NCBI RefSeq assembly: GCF_003934285.1
Contig: NZ_RQWJ01000003.1
Coordinates: 62,001-126,000, forward strand
DNA from: Brevundimonas fluminis
GTDB lineage: Bacteria; Pseudomonadota; Alphaproteobacteria; Caulobacterales; Caulobacteraceae
Reading direction: 5' to 3'
Length of the DNA: 64,000 nucleotides
Shown: in pieces, positions 18,692 through 28,002 of the stretch
Layout of the letters: each line of letters starts with the position of its first letter
How positions within the stretch are numbered: the stretch's first letter is position 1
Program-made: the position numbers and the translations under genes
Notes under the pieces: generated by a model
Databases searched by the model: none
What the model was told of the DNA's origin: nothing
The model's input: only the letters and a program-made list of their open reading frames with translations

Positions 18692-19474
18692 ATGACCGAG
18701 CACACCGAACCGACCGAAACCCCGACCCCCGACGCGCGCCCTCTGGCCCGCACCGATCCGAAGCGGATGAAGGAGCGACGCCCCTACAAGATCCGGGGGC
18801 CCGAGACCTGGGCCCTGATCCGCGAGAGCTATCTGGCGGGGGCCTCGGCCAAGCAGCTGGCGCGTCGCTATGACGTGACCGAGTGGGCCATCTGGCGCCG
18901 CGCGTGGAAGCAGGGGTGGACCAAGACCGACCGGGTCGAGCCGCGGCCGCCGGAGGCCCTGTCGCCCAGTCCCCTGCCCGGGGAACAGTCCGGGGGCGAT
19001 CCCGCGGCGCTGAAGCGGCGGGCCCTGTTGGGGGTGGAGCACGCCATGGCGGCCGGGCGGCTGGACGAGGCGGCCGATCTGGCGCGGCTGGCGGCGTCGC
19101 TGTCGCGGCTGGAAAGCGGGCCGGGCGGTGGCGGCGGCGCGGGGCCGGTGCCGCCGGAGGCGACCTATACGCTGGAGGACGTGGGGCGGGCGCTGCTGGA
19201 TTCGGAGTATGCCGGAGAGCTGATGTGGAGAAATCCCGGCGACCCGCCGCACCCGGTCAAGGACGAATTCTGGCGCATGCGGAAGGTGCAGGAACAGCAC
19301 GAATCCGGCGTGGCGGTGGCGTTCGGCATGTGGATGAATTTCACGGGCGGCAAACCGGCGCAGCTGACCCGCGAGGGCTATGGAGAGGCGGAGGCCGAGC
19401 AGAGGGCCCACGCGGAGCGGTGGCTGAGGGAGAACGGGTACTGGTCGGTTCCTCCGGAGACGGGGACGGGCTAG
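18692..19474 (+). CDS. HTH-containing protein of unknown function
   Basis: 260 residues from ATG 18692 (270 if the ATG at 18662, which has AGGA about 11 bases upstream, is used). Residues around 30-70 (ETWALIRESYLAGASAKQLARRYDVTEWAIWRRAWKQGW) read as a helix-turn-helix of the resolvase/terminase-small-subunit style. A glycine/proline-rich linker (SGPGGGGGAGPVPPE) joins it to an unfamiliar C-terminal half with GELMWRNPGDPPHP and GMWMNFTGGKPAQL. No nuclease, kinase or methylase motif is seen. It sits between the restriction island and sseB on the same strand with a 31-base gap to sseB. A DNA-binding role is likely; anything more is not supported. Confidence 0.75.
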   Translation: MTEHTEPTETPTPDARPLARTDPKRMKERRPYKIRGPETWALIRESYLAGASAKQLARRYDVTEWAIWRRAWKQGWTKTDRVEPRPPEALSPSPLPGEQSGGDPAALKRRALLGVEHAMAAGRLDEAADLARLAASLSRLESGPGGGGGAGPVPPEATYTLEDVGRALLDSEYAGELMWRNPGDPPHPVKDEFWRMRKVQEQHESGVAVAFGMWMNFTGGKPAQLTREGYGEAEAEQRAHAERWLRENGYWSVPPETGTG

Positions 19475-19505
19475 GACGGGCGGCTGAACCTCCGGAGCCC
19501 TGCCC

Positions 19506-20207
19506 ATGACCGCCGCCGACTTCACGCCGCTGAACGAGCTGGAACGCCTGCTGGTGGCGGCGACGGGGGGCGGGGCGGACGAGCGCAAGGCGTTCGAGGC
19601 GGCCGTGCCGGAGCACGAGCTGTGGGCGGCCGTGCCGGCGGGGGCGGACCCGAAGGGCGATCCGCTGACGCTGGTGGTCGGCCGGGCGCAGGACGGGTCG
19701 ATGGCCACGGCCCTGTTCACCGCGCGCGAGCGGGCGGCGGCGACCCTGCCTGACGCCACGCCGGTGAGCTTTCCGGGCCGGGACCTGCTGACCTCGGTCA
19801 TGGGGCGCGACGCGGTGCTGAACCCCGGGCACGGCCACGGGGTGAAGTGGAGCTCGGCCGCGATCGGGACGCTGCTGGGGATGACGGCGCCGGCCGAGGG
19901 GCTGCGCGCGCCGGTGGCCGTGGCCGTGCCGAAGGAGACGCCGAAGGGGCTGGTCGAGGGCGCGACGCGGGCGCTGGGCGCCGCGCCGCAGGTGAAGGGG
20001 GCGTGGCTGGCGCTGGCGCGGTGGGCGGATTCGGACCTGCCGGGCTTCCTGCTGGACGTGCGGATGGCGCCGGAGGACGCGGGGGCCCTGCCGGCGCTGC
20101 TGGACGCGGCGCTGAAGGAGGTGGAGCTGGACGCGCGGCTGGACGTGGTGACGCGGCGGCCGGGCGAGGCGGACGGCGCGGGGCTGGAGCTGATCGCGCC
20201 GCGCTGA
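19506..20207 (+). CDS. SseB-family protein
   Basis: 233 residues. The opening NELERLLVAATGGGADERKAFEAAVPEHELWAAVP matches the SseB N-terminal domain, and the second half (GVKWSSAAIGTLLG, then KGAWLALARW and a final alpha/beta segment) the SseB C-terminal domain. SseB was named for enhanced serine sensitivity in E. coli; its biochemical role is unclear, and in other contexts these domains appear in putative immunity or secretion-associated proteins. No signal peptide or membrane helix. It follows the HTH gene on the same strand and is convergent with the methyltransferase downstream. Confidence 0.82.
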   Translation: MTAADFTPLNELERLLVAATGGGADERKAFEAAVPEHELWAAVPAGADPKGDPLTLVVGRAQDGSMATALFTARERAAATLPDATPVSFPGRDLLTSVMGRDAVLNPGHGHGVKWSSAAIGTLLGMTAPAEGLRAPVAVAVPKETPKGLVEGATRALGAAPQVKGAWLALARWADSDLPGFLLDVRMAPEDAGALPALLDAALKEVELDARLDVVTRRPGEADGAGLELIAPR

Positions 20208-20283
20208 CCGCGGGCGCTCTGGCGCTTTTGGGCGCCCTGTTCACGGGTTCGGACGGCCGGCGCGGCGAGCCGCCTCCAGCCGA

Positions 20284-21147
20284 TCAGGACGCCCGGGTGA
20301 CGATGATGCCGACGGAAGTCGTCTCGTAGCCCTCCAGCGCCAGCTTCAGATGGGGCTCGGCGCGGTACGGGGGCAGGTCGAGGAAGCGGTCCAGCGGGGC
20401 GTCGCCGGGGGTCAGGTCCAGCGGGGCGACGCGGTGGCCGGCGGCGGTCAGGCGATCGGCGAGCGCGCGCAGGTCGCGGGCGCGGAACAGGACCGTGCCC
20501 TGATGGTCGACGGTGTCCTCGTCGGAGGTCAGGTTGAACTCGGTGGTGTGCACGGCGACGCCGCCGGGGCGCAGGGCGTTCAGCGAGGCCTCGATGAAGT
20601 CGAGGCCGGCGGCGATGGAGCCGAGGTGCTCCAGCGCGCAGGCGGACCAGCAGAAGTCGAAGCCGGTCAGGTCGGACGGAACGGCGTTCATGTCGGCGGC
20701 CCGGAAGGCGACGCGGTCGATCAGGACGTCGGGCGGGCACAGGTCGGGGCGCTGGAGCGGGGCGAGGTCGGCGGCGTGCTGGGCGGTGTCGGTCCAGCCG
20801 ATGCGGGCGGCCTCGTCCGGGTCGAGATCGGTGGCGACGACGCGGCAGCCGCGGGCGGCGAAGTACGCGGGCAGAGGCTCGTGGCCGACGCCGAAGCCGA
20901 GGCCGCGGGCGCCCATGCGCAACAGGCCCCGCTCGTGCAGGGCCTGGGCGACGAAGACGAACTCCCACAGCTTGCGGTGATAGCGCAGGCGCTCGCCGAG
21001 GCCGGCGGTCCACCAGGCGAACCAGGGGGTCTCGAAGTCGGCCTGACGGCACAGGGGCGAGCGGTCGAAGACGCGGGCGGCGGGCCAGGCGTCGGGCGGA
21101 GGAACCGGCCGGTCGCGCCAGAGCTCTTCCGGCGGGAGACCGGTCAC
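20284..21147 (-). CDS. SAM-dependent methyltransferase
   Basis: 287 residues. A class I methyltransferase fold is indicated by GARGLGFGVGHEPLPAYFAARGCRVVATDLDPDEA (motif I and the acidic residue of strand 2), GFDFCWSACALEHLGS (motif IV region) and LRPGGVAVHTTEFNL. The N-terminal 60 residues are rich in Trp/Phe and may form a substrate cap. Its ATG overlaps the arsC-like stop by 4 bases, so both are translated together. The substrate is unknown; small-molecule or sugar methyltransferases of polysaccharide clusters look similar. Confidence 0.8.
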   Translation of the reverse strand: MTGLPPEELWRDRPVPPPDAWPAARVFDRSPLCRQADFETPWFAWWTAGLGERLRYHRKLWEFVFVAQALHERGLLRMGARGLGFGVGHEPLPAYFAARGCRVVATDLDPDEAARIGWTDTAQHAADLAPLQRPDLCPPDVLIDRVAFRAADMNAVPSDLTGFDFCWSACALEHLGSIAAGLDFIEASLNALRPGGVAVHTTEFNLTSDEDTVDHQGTVLFRARDLRALADRLTAAGHRVAPLDLTPGDAPLDRFLDLPPYRAEPHLKLALEGYETTSVGIIVTRAS

Positions 21148-21506
21148 AGACCGCCCAGCAGGGGCAGGACCTTGTCCTCGGGCCGGGCGAGGATCGTTCC
21201 GGCGGGGGTGACGACGATGGGGCGGTTGACGAGGATCGGGTGGGCGACCATGGCGTCGATGAGGGCGTCGTCGGGGACGGCGGGGTCGGTCAGGCCCATC
21301 TCTTCGGCCGGGCTGTTGCTGACGCGCAGGACGTCGCGCGCGGTCAGGCCCATGTCGGAGAGGAGGCCCTGCAGCTGCGGGCGGGTCCAGCCGGTCCGGA
21401 GGTACTCGACGACCCGGGGCTCCACGCCGGCCTGACGGATCAGGGCGAGGGCGCGGCCGGACGTGCCGCAGGCGGGGTTGTGATAGATGGTGACGGACGC
21501 GGACAT
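21144..21506 (-). CDS. ArsC-family arsenate reductase-like protein
   Basis: 120 residues with a thioredoxin-like fold. The N-terminal HNPACGTS motif gives catalytic Cys13, and the later HPILVNRPIVV segment holds an Arg of the oxyanion site. This is the glutaredoxin-dependent ArsC type (reduces arsenate to arsenite) or its YfgD/Spx-like relatives. No arsR, arsB or acr3 gene is nearby, so a role in arsenic resistance is not demonstrated. It starts a two-gene operon with the methyltransferase. Confidence 0.85.
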   Translation of the reverse strand: MSASVTIYHNPACGTSGRALALIRQAGVEPRVVEYLRTGWTRPQLQGLLSDMGLTARDVLRVSNSPAEEMGLTDPAVPDDALIDAMVAHPILVNRPIVVTPAGTILARPEDKVLPLLGGL

Positions 21507-21623
21507 GGTCCGAAGGTGACCGCGCGCGGCCTTGGCCGCAAGCGGGTCACGTCGCGTTTCCGGCGGACTTTTTTGCAGGCGCCGGAGGTTGCGGACCGCG
21601 ACGGGCGGCCGCATCTGGCCCGG

Positions 21624-22883
21624 ATGACCGTCGACGCCTCCTCCGCCTCCCCGCCTGCGAAGCAGGGGCCGGGCTTTCCCGAGTTCGTGGCGCTGGTCGC
21701 CTTCCTGATGGCGCTGAACGCGCTGGCGATCGACGCCATGCTGCCGGCCCTGCCCGCCATCGGCGAGGCGCTGGGCGTGGCGCGCGAGAACGACCGGCAG
21801 TGGATCATCACCGCCTATCTGCTGGGCTTCGGCGTGGCGCAGATCGTCTATGGGCCGCTGGCCGACCGGTACGGGCGCAAGCCGATCCTGATGCTGGGGG
21901 TGGGGCTGTACGTCGCCTTCGCGGCGATGGCGGCCTTCGCGCAGACGTTCGAGATGCTGATCGTCGCGCGGCTGGGCTGCGGGCTGGGCGCGGCGTCGCT
22001 GCGGGTGCTGGCGGTGTCGATCGTGCGCGACCGCTATGAGGGGCGGACCATGGCGCGGGTGATGAGCCTGAGCTTCCTCGTCTTCCTGGGCGTGCCGATC
22101 ATCGCGCCCAGCGTCGGGGCGGCGATCCTGACGGTGGCGCCCTGGCCGTGGATCTTCGGCGTGCTGGCGATCTCGGGCGCGGCGGTGATGCTGTGGGCGG
22201 CGATCCGGCTGCCGGAGACGCTGAAGCCGGAGGACCGGCTGCCGATCCGCGTCGGGCGCATCGCCGGCGCCTTCCGCGAAGCGCTGACCGAGCGGCAGTC
22301 CGTCGGCTACACCCTCGCCATGACGGCGATCACGGGGGCGCTGTTCGGCTTCCTGAATTCGTCGCAGCAGGTGTTCGCCCACGTCTTCGACGCGGAGGCG
22401 GCGTTTCCGCTGGTGTTCGCGGCCATCGCCTCGGGCATCGCGGCGGCCAGCCTGCTGAACGCCACCTTCGTGGAGCGGTTCGGGAGCCGGATGCTGTCGC
22501 ACTGGGCCCTGATCGGGTTCACGACGGTGGCGGCGGTCCACGCCCTGATCTCGATGGCGGGGCACGAAACGATCTGGATCTTCGGCGTGCTGCAAGGGCT
22601 GACGATGTTCTGCTTCGGCTTCGTGGCGGGGAATTTCGGGGCCATGGCGATGGAGAAGATGGGCCACATCGCCGGCACGGCCAGCTCGGCGCAGGGCTTC
22701 ATCTCGACCACCTTCGGCTCCATCGCCGGCTTCCTGATCGGCCAGCAGTTCGCCGGCACGGCGACGCCGATGATCCTGGGCGTCGCGACGTGCGGCGCGG
22801 TGGCGCTGGCCTGCGTGTTCTGGGCCGAGCGCGGGCGGCTGTTCCAGGCCCATCACGCGAGCGTGCGGACGGCCGAGTCTTGA
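21624..22883 (+). CDS. Bcr/CflA-type multidrug MFS transporter
   Basis: 419 residues with 12 predicted membrane helices. The first helix has LNALAIDAMLPALPAIGEALGV (the conserved Asp of Bcr/CflA proteins), loop 2-3 holds the MFS signature GPLADRYGRKPIL, and helix 5 has the GVPIIAPSVGAAIL drug:H+ antiporter motif C-like segment. It is probably a proton-coupled exporter of bicyclomycin- or chloramphenicol-like drugs, or of amino acid or dipeptide metabolites; specificity cannot be read. Start ATG 21624 is preferred since in-frame codons upstream overlap the divergent arsC-like gene. Confidence 0.92.
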   Translation: MTVDASSASPPAKQGPGFPEFVALVAFLMALNALAIDAMLPALPAIGEALGVARENDRQWIITAYLLGFGVAQIVYGPLADRYGRKPILMLGVGLYVAFAAMAAFAQTFEMLIVARLGCGLGAASLRVLAVSIVRDRYEGRTMARVMSLSFLVFLGVPIIAPSVGAAILTVAPWPWIFGVLAISGAAVMLWAAIRLPETLKPEDRLPIRVGRIAGAFREALTERQSVGYTLAMTAITGALFGFLNSSQQVFAHVFDAEAAFPLVFAAIASGIAAASLLNATFVERFGSRMLSHWALIGFTTVAAVHALISMAGHETIWIFGVLQGLTMFCFGFVAGNFGAMAMEKMGHIAGTASSAQGFISTTFGSIAGFLIGQQFAGTATPMILGVATCGAVALACVFWAERGRLFQAHHASVRTAES

Positions 22884-22938
22884 CCTTCGGACGGTGGCGG
22901 GGCGTGATCCGCGCCCCAATGCCCGTGGAGTTCCGCCC

Positions 22939-24900
22939 ATGCCCGTCCGATCCCTGCTGCTCGCCGGCGCCTGCGCCGTCGCCGTGTCCGGTTGCGCCCA
23001 GCTGTCGTCGATGACGCCGGGCGCGACGCCGGAGGTCCCCCCGGCGACGCAGCCCGCGCGGCCGGTGCAGTGGGTGCGCGACGTCCACTCGTACGCCCGG
23101 CCCGAGATCGCCCACGTGACGCACGTCGATCTGGACCTGAGCGCCGACTTCGCCGCGAAGTCGCTGTCGGGAACGGCGACGCTGGACGTGGTCGGTCAGG
23201 CGGGCGCGACCGAGCTGATCCTGGACGTGCGCGACCTGGACGTGCGGGCGGTGCGCGACGCGCAGGGCGCCGACCTGGCCTTCGGGATCGGCCCGGCGCA
23301 GGAGTTCGTCGGCAGCGCCTTGACGGTCGACATGCCGCCGCTGGCCGCCGGCGAGACCCGCAAGGTGGTCATTTCCTACGCGACCCGGCCCGAAGCGGCG
23401 GCCCTTCAATGGCTGACGCCGCAGCAGACGGCGGGCGGGCAGAAGCCGTATTTGTTCAGTCAGGGGCAGGCGATCCTGACCCGGACCTGGATCCCGACGC
23501 AGGACAGCCCGGGCATCCGCCAGACCTGGTCGGCCCGCATCGTCGTGCCGTCGGAGCTGAAGGCGGTCATGAGCGCCGAGATGCTGACGCCGGACGGCGA
23601 ACCGGCCGGAGACGGCCGCACGGCCTACCGCTTCCGCATGACCAACCCGGTGCCGCCGTATCTGATCGCGCTCGGCGTCGGCGACGTCGCCTTCGAGGCC
23701 ATCGACGAGCGCACCGGGGTCTGGACCGAGCCGTCGCGCCTGCACGCCGCCCATGACGAGCTGGCCCCGACCGCCGAGATGGTGGACGTGGCCGAGGCGC
23801 TGTACGGCCCCTATCGCTGGGGCCGCTACGACCTGCTGGTGCTGCCGCCGTCCTTCCCGTTCGGCGGGATGGAGAACCCGCGGCTGACCTTCGCCACGCC
23901 GACCATCATCGCGGGCGACAGGTCGCTGGTGGCGTTGGTGGCGCACGAGCTGGCGCACAGCTGGTCCGGCAATCTGGTGACCAACGCGACCTGGGACGAC
24001 TTCTGGCTGAACGAGGGCTTCACCGTCTATTTCGAGAACCGGATCATGGAGGCCGTCTACGGCCCCGAACGCGCCATGATGGAGCAGGTGCTGGGCTGGC
24101 AGAGCCTGGAGGCCACCATCGCCGACCTGCCGCCGGCGGACACCCGTCTGAAGCTTGAACTGGAGGGCCGCGATCCGGACGAGGGAATGACGGACGTCGC
24201 CTATGAGAAGGGCGCCTTCTTCCTGCGCACCATCGAGCGGGTGGTCGGCCGCGAGCGCTTCGACGCCTGGCTGAAGGGCTATTTCGAACGCAACGCCTTC
24301 GTGCCGATGACGACCGAGATGTTCCTGGAGGACATCCGCGCGCATCTGATCAAGGGCGACCAGCAGCTGGAGGCCCAGCTGATGATGGACGCCTGGATCT
24401 ATCAACCCGGCCTGCCGTCGAACGCGATCGCGCCGACGTCGGACGCCTTCGTGCCGGTCGACGCGGCGGCCAAGGCGACCTTCGTCGACGGGGCGCCGCC
24501 GCCGCGCGCCCTGTGGGACGGCTGGAACACGCAGCAGCGCCAGCGCTTCCTGGCGTGGCGGCCCGAGGGTCTGCAGGCCGGCGCCGACTGGCTGACCGCC
24601 GCCCAACTGGCGGCGCTGGACGAGGCGCTGGACCTGTCGGAGGAAGGCAACGCCGAGGTGCGTTTCGCCTGGCTGCAGATCGGTCTGGCGCACCGGTACG
24701 AGCCGGCGGCGGTCAGCGCGGAGCAGTTCCTGCTGTCGATGGGCCGGCGCAAGTTCGTCCTGCCGCTGTTCACGACGATGTGGGCCGAAGGCGACTGGGG
24801 CCGGGCGCTGGCGACCCGCATCTATGCCAAGGCGCGGCCGCTGTACCACCCGATCACCACGGGCAGCGTGGACGCGGTGGTCGGACGGCCGGCAGGCTGA
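22939..24900 (+). CDS. M1-family zinc aminopeptidase lipoprotein
   Basis: 653 residues. A lipoprotein signal (MPVRSLLLAGACAVAVSGC) places it in the periplasm attached to a membrane. The catalytic domain shows GGMEN (FGGMENPRL, substrate N-terminus binding), the zinc site HELAHSWSGN and the downstream Glu in LNEGFTVYFE, and a Tyr in DVAYEKGAFFL. The C-terminal helical domain resembles leukotriene-A4 hydrolase-type aminopeptidases (Pfam Leuk-A4-hydro_C). It likely removes N-terminal residues from peptides imported across the outer membrane. The start is set by GTGGAG about 9 bases upstream of 22939. Confidence 0.94.
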   Translation: MPVRSLLLAGACAVAVSGCAQLSSMTPGATPEVPPATQPARPVQWVRDVHSYARPEIAHVTHVDLDLSADFAAKSLSGTATLDVVGQAGATELILDVRDLDVRAVRDAQGADLAFGIGPAQEFVGSALTVDMPPLAAGETRKVVISYATRPEAAALQWLTPQQTAGGQKPYLFSQGQAILTRTWIPTQDSPGIRQTWSARIVVPSELKAVMSAEMLTPDGEPAGDGRTAYRFRMTNPVPPYLIALGVGDVAFEAIDERTGVWTEPSRLHAAHDELAPTAEMVDVAEALYGPYRWGRYDLLVLPPSFPFGGMENPRLTFATPTIIAGDRSLVALVAHELAHSWSGNLVTNATWDDFWLNEGFTVYFENRIMEAVYGPERAMMEQVLGWQSLEATIADLPPADTRLKLELEGRDPDEGMTDVAYEKGAFFLRTIERVVGRERFDAWLKGYFERNAFVPMTTEMFLEDIRAHLIKGDQQLEAQLMMDAWIYQPGLPSNAIAPTSDAFVPVDAAAKATFVDGAPPPRALWDGWNTQQRQRFLAWRPEGLQAGADWLTAAQLAALDEALDLSEEGNAEVRFAWLQIGLAHRYEPAAVSAEQFLLSMGRRKFVLPLFTTMWAEGDWGRALATRIYAKARPLYHPITTGSVDAVVGRPAG

Positions 24901-24904
24901 GCGA

Positions 24905-25963
24905 TCAGCCTTCGCCCGCCATCGCCTCGGCCGCGGCGGTCAGCTTGACTGTGCGGCCGCGGGGATCGTCGTTGGTGAAGACGGCGGCGACCTTCATGGC
25001 CTCGGCCCATTCGAAGCCCTCGTAACGGCCCATGACCATCAGGGCGGTCGACAGGGCGTCGGCGCGGGTGGCGTTCGGATGGAGCACGGTGACGCCAACC
25101 GTGTCGACGTCGATGGCGCGTCCGGAGCGGCCGTCGATCAGGTGGGAGATCACCCGCCCACCGTGGCGGAAGCCCTTCCGGAAGACCGTGGCGGTCGAGA
25201 CCGCCAGATCGTGGCAGGCGACGACCAGCGGGCGGGTCGCCGGGCCCGGAAAGGGCGGCAGGGCGACGGACCACGGACGCCCGTCGGGGCGGATGCCGCG
25301 CGCCTTCACGTCGCCGTCGAAGTCGATCACGTGAGAGGTCGCGCCCATGCCCGTCAGGCGGCGCGACAGGCGCTCAAGCGCCAGACCCTTGGCGAGGCCG
25401 GACAGGTCCAGCTTCATGCCGCCGGGCTGGACCGCGGCGCGGGCGGCGCGGTTCAGACGCAGCTTCGTCCAGCCCGAGACCTCGACCGCCGCCGCGATCT
25501 CCGCGTCCGTGGGCGTGGGGGTCAGGACAGGGCGGCGACCGCCGGGGCCGAAGCCCCACAGGTCGGACAGGGCGCCGATCGTCGGGTCGAAGGCGCCCGC
25601 GGTGTCGTCGCCGAGATCCAGTCCGGCCATCAGGGCGTCCCACAGGGTCTCCGACAGTTCCCACGTCCCGGCCGGGGCGGCGTTGAAGCGGCTGATCTCG
25701 CTGGCCGGGGACCAACGGCTGAACACCGCCTCCATCTTCGCCAGTTCGTCCTTGCAGGCCTCCAACAGGTCGGGCGGGGCCACGGTCGAGGGCACGACGA
25801 CCTGCGCCCGCCAGCCGGCGCCGAAGGCCTGGTCGGCGAGGTCGTACATCGGCCCCTGGGGCGGCGGAACCGGCGCGCTGGTCACGCGGGGGATCAGGAT
25901 GCGCGGGGGCCGGGCGTCCGCGGGGGCGTCGGGGGTCGGGGCGAAGGGGTCGAGTTCGTTCAC
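24905..25963 (-). CDS. apbE: FAD:protein FMN transferase (ApbE family)
   Basis: 352 residues, GTG start at 25963. ApbE enzymes attach FMN covalently to Ser/Thr of partner flavoproteins such as NqrB/C or RnfG/D. Motifs: SRWSPASEISRFN, GAFDPTIGAL, LDLSGLAKGLALERL, DFDGDVKARG (usual NxGGD region, here with Asp-Gly), HLIDGRSGRA and ADALSTALMVMG with the Mg-binding Asp/Thr-like positions. The first 40 residues are proline-rich with no signal peptide, whereas many ApbE are lipoproteins; it may therefore act in the cytoplasm. It lies 38 bases downstream of a TonB receptor; such pairs occur with iron-reductase (PepSY) systems, though none is seen in the window. Confidence 0.88.
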   Translation of the reverse strand: MNELDPFAPTPDAPADARPPRILIPRVTSAPVPPPQGPMYDLADQAFGAGWRAQVVVPSTVAPPDLLEACKDELAKMEAVFSRWSPASEISRFNAAPAGTWELSETLWDALMAGLDLGDDTAGAFDPTIGALSDLWGFGPGGRRPVLTPTPTDAEIAAAVEVSGWTKLRLNRAARAAVQPGGMKLDLSGLAKGLALERLSRRLTGMGATSHVIDFDGDVKARGIRPDGRPWSVALPPFPGPATRPLVVACHDLAVSTATVFRKGFRHGGRVISHLIDGRSGRAIDVDTVGVTVLHPNATRADALSTALMVMGRYEGFEWAEAMKVAAVFTNDDPRGRTVKLTAAAEAMAGEG

Positions 25964-26001
25964 GGCTCCCGAATGCCCGTCCGACGGCCGGGCGGCAAGC
26001 C

Positions 26002-28002
26002 TCACCAGCGGCGCGACACGCCGACCCACAGAGTGCGGGGCGGGGCGTAGGAGGCGACGCCCGTGCCGGTCTCGGCGGTTTCCAGATCGGCGTCGGTCAG
26101 GTTCAGGGCCTCGATCCAGACCGCAGTCGGACCGAAGGCGCGTTCGACGCGGGCGTCCAGCGTCAGTGCGGGTTCGAGGATGCGGGAGTTCAGATCGTCG
26201 TCGAAGCGGCGGCTCTCCCATCGGGCGTCGACGGACAGGGTCCAGTCGGGGGCGAAGCTCCAGTCGGCGGCGGCGGTGGCGGACCAGATCGGCGCCTGGG
26301 CCGGGCGCAGGCCGGTCAGCCGGGGCTCGGCGGCGCCGCCGTCCACGCGGGCGTCGGTGGCCGACAGTGCCGCGCGAAGGGTCAGGCCGTCCGCCGGACG
26401 CCAGGCGGCGTCGAGCTCCAGACCCATGGCGTCGATGGTGCCCGCGTTGCGGCGCTGGCGCAGGACCCCTCCGGCCGGGACGAAACCCGCGACCGGGAAG
26501 GTGCCGGGACCGGCGCCGACGGTCACGTTTACGATGGCGTCCTCGACCCGGACGGCGAAGGCGGTGGCGCGCAGGTCCAGCCGGGCGGTCTCGCGCGCCA
26601 GGCCAAACTCGACGCCGGACAGGCGCTCGGGCTCCAGCGCCGCGTTGGCCTCGGTGATGTCGTTGCCGACGCGGAAGGGGCGGTGCAGCTCGTTCAGCGT
26701 GGCCGGACGGAAGGCGGTGTAAGCGGCAGCGCGGGCCGACCAGCCGGGCGCGATCTGACGGCGGACGCCGAGGCGGGCCGAGACGACGTCGCCGGAACGG
26801 TCGGGCGAGGGGCTGTCGAGCGTCGGCGCGCCGGTCAGGGCGTCGGCCTCGCGCCTGAAGCCGCCGGTCGCCTCCCAGAGGTCGAGGCGCAGGCCGCCCG
26901 CGACCAGCCAGGGGCCGGCGGTCCATGATCCTTCGGCATAGGCGCCGACCACCGAGGTTTCGCCGCCGGCTTCGCGAGTGCGGGTGAACTGGCCGCCCAT
27001 GAAACGGAAGCGCTCGTTGGTCTCGCCCTCGGCCGTGCGCGCGTCGAGGCCCAGCTCGCCCTCGAGGCCGCCGCGCCGGACGCGCCAGGCGGCGTTGAGG
27101 CCCCAGGCCTCGGCCGGGGTGGCGAACTGCTCGGCGGCGGGGGTGGTCGAAGACCGGTCGGCGGCCACGGCGGCCGATGAGTTCTGGAGATCGGACGTGC
27201 CGCGCCACAGCTGCACGCGCCAGCCGGACGCCCCTGTCGTCGGCGCGCGGGCGGCGGTCAGGGACAGGGCCGTGCCCTCGGTCGTGGCGCGGGCGCCTTC
27301 GAGACCCGAGCCGCGCGCCTCGCGGAAGGCCGAGGCCCTGGCGGAGATCAGGACGGACCCGGCGGGCAGGTCGAAGCGCAGGGAACCGGAGAGGGCGTCG
27401 AGGTCCAGCGGCCGGTCGGCGGCGCCGCGGTCGGGCGCGCGGACGGGGACGTGACCTTCGGTGCGCTCATGCCCCGCCGTGGCGACCCAGCGCAGGGGAC
27501 CGAGGTCGCCCGCGCCGGAGGCCGCGACGCGGGCCGAGCCGCGCTGTCCGATCGCGGCGGTGAGCGCACCGCCTTCGTCGCGCTCGCGCAGGATGACCGC
27601 GCCGGTCAGGGCGCCGGCGCCCCACGGACCCGTGCCGCCCGAGCGGACGACGTCGAGGCCGGACAGGCCCTCGACCGGCTGGCGGCTCCAGATCACCCAG
27701 CCGCCGAAGGGGTCGTTCAGCGGCACGCCGTCCAGCGTCACCAGGGCCCGGCCGGCGCCGGTGGGCGCCACGGCGCGCAGGGACAGGCCCTGGGTCGTCG
27801 GATTGGCGGTCAGGCTGGTGTTGCGTCGGAACAGGCCGACGGCGGGAACGGCGCCGAGGGCCTCGTCCAGCCGGGCCTCGCCGTCCAGCGCCTCCTCGCC
27901 GATGCGGGTGATGGAGAAGGCGGCGTCGCCGGCGGCCGGCGGCAGGCGCGGGGCGGTGACCACGACCTCGTCGACGACGGTGACCGGCGGATCCTGAAAC
28001 AT
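26002..28002 (-). CDS. TonB-dependent receptor lacking a signal peptide
   Basis: 666 residues. The protein begins [19 protein letters not shown], so the TonB box is at residues 10-18, immediately followed by the plug (LDEALGAVPAVGLFRRNTS, ALVTLDGVPLNDPFGGWVIW, GLDVVRSGGTGPWGAGALTGAVIL) and barrel ending in WVGVSRRW. In normal family members a 20-30 residue signal peptide precedes this point. Here the ATG overlaps the stop of the upstream Mur ligase (TGATG), and an in-frame stop at 28036-28038 leaves no room for one. Barrel length and plug resemble BtuB/copper-type receptors of about 650 residues. Ligand unknown. It is followed by apbE. Confidence 0.85.
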   Translation of the reverse strand: MFQDPPVTVVDEVVVTAPRLPPAAGDAAFSITRIGEEALDGEARLDEALGAVPAVGLFRRNTSLTANPTTQGLSLRAVAPTGAGRALVTLDGVPLNDPFGGWVIWSRQPVEGLSGLDVVRSGGTGPWGAGALTGAVILRERDEGGALTAAIGQRGSARVAASGAGDLGPLRWVATAGHERTEGHVPVRAPDRGAADRPLDLDALSGSLRFDLPAGSVLISARASAFREARGSGLEGARATTEGTALSLTAARAPTTGASGWRVQLWRGTSDLQNSSAAVAADRSSTTPAAEQFATPAEAWGLNAAWRVRRGGLEGELGLDARTAEGETNERFRFMGGQFTRTREAGGETSVVGAYAEGSWTAGPWLVAGGLRLDLWEATGGFRREADALTGAPTLDSPSPDRSGDVVSARLGVRRQIAPGWSARAAAYTAFRPATLNELHRPFRVGNDITEANAALEPERLSGVEFGLARETARLDLRATAFAVRVEDAIVNVTVGAGPGTFPVAGFVPAGGVLRQRRNAGTIDAMGLELDAAWRPADGLTLRAALSATDARVDGGAAEPRLTGLRPAQAPIWSATAAADWSFAPDWTLSVDARWESRRFDDDLNSRILEPALTLDARVERAFGPTAVWIEALNLTDADLETAETGTGVASYAPPRTLWVGVSRRW

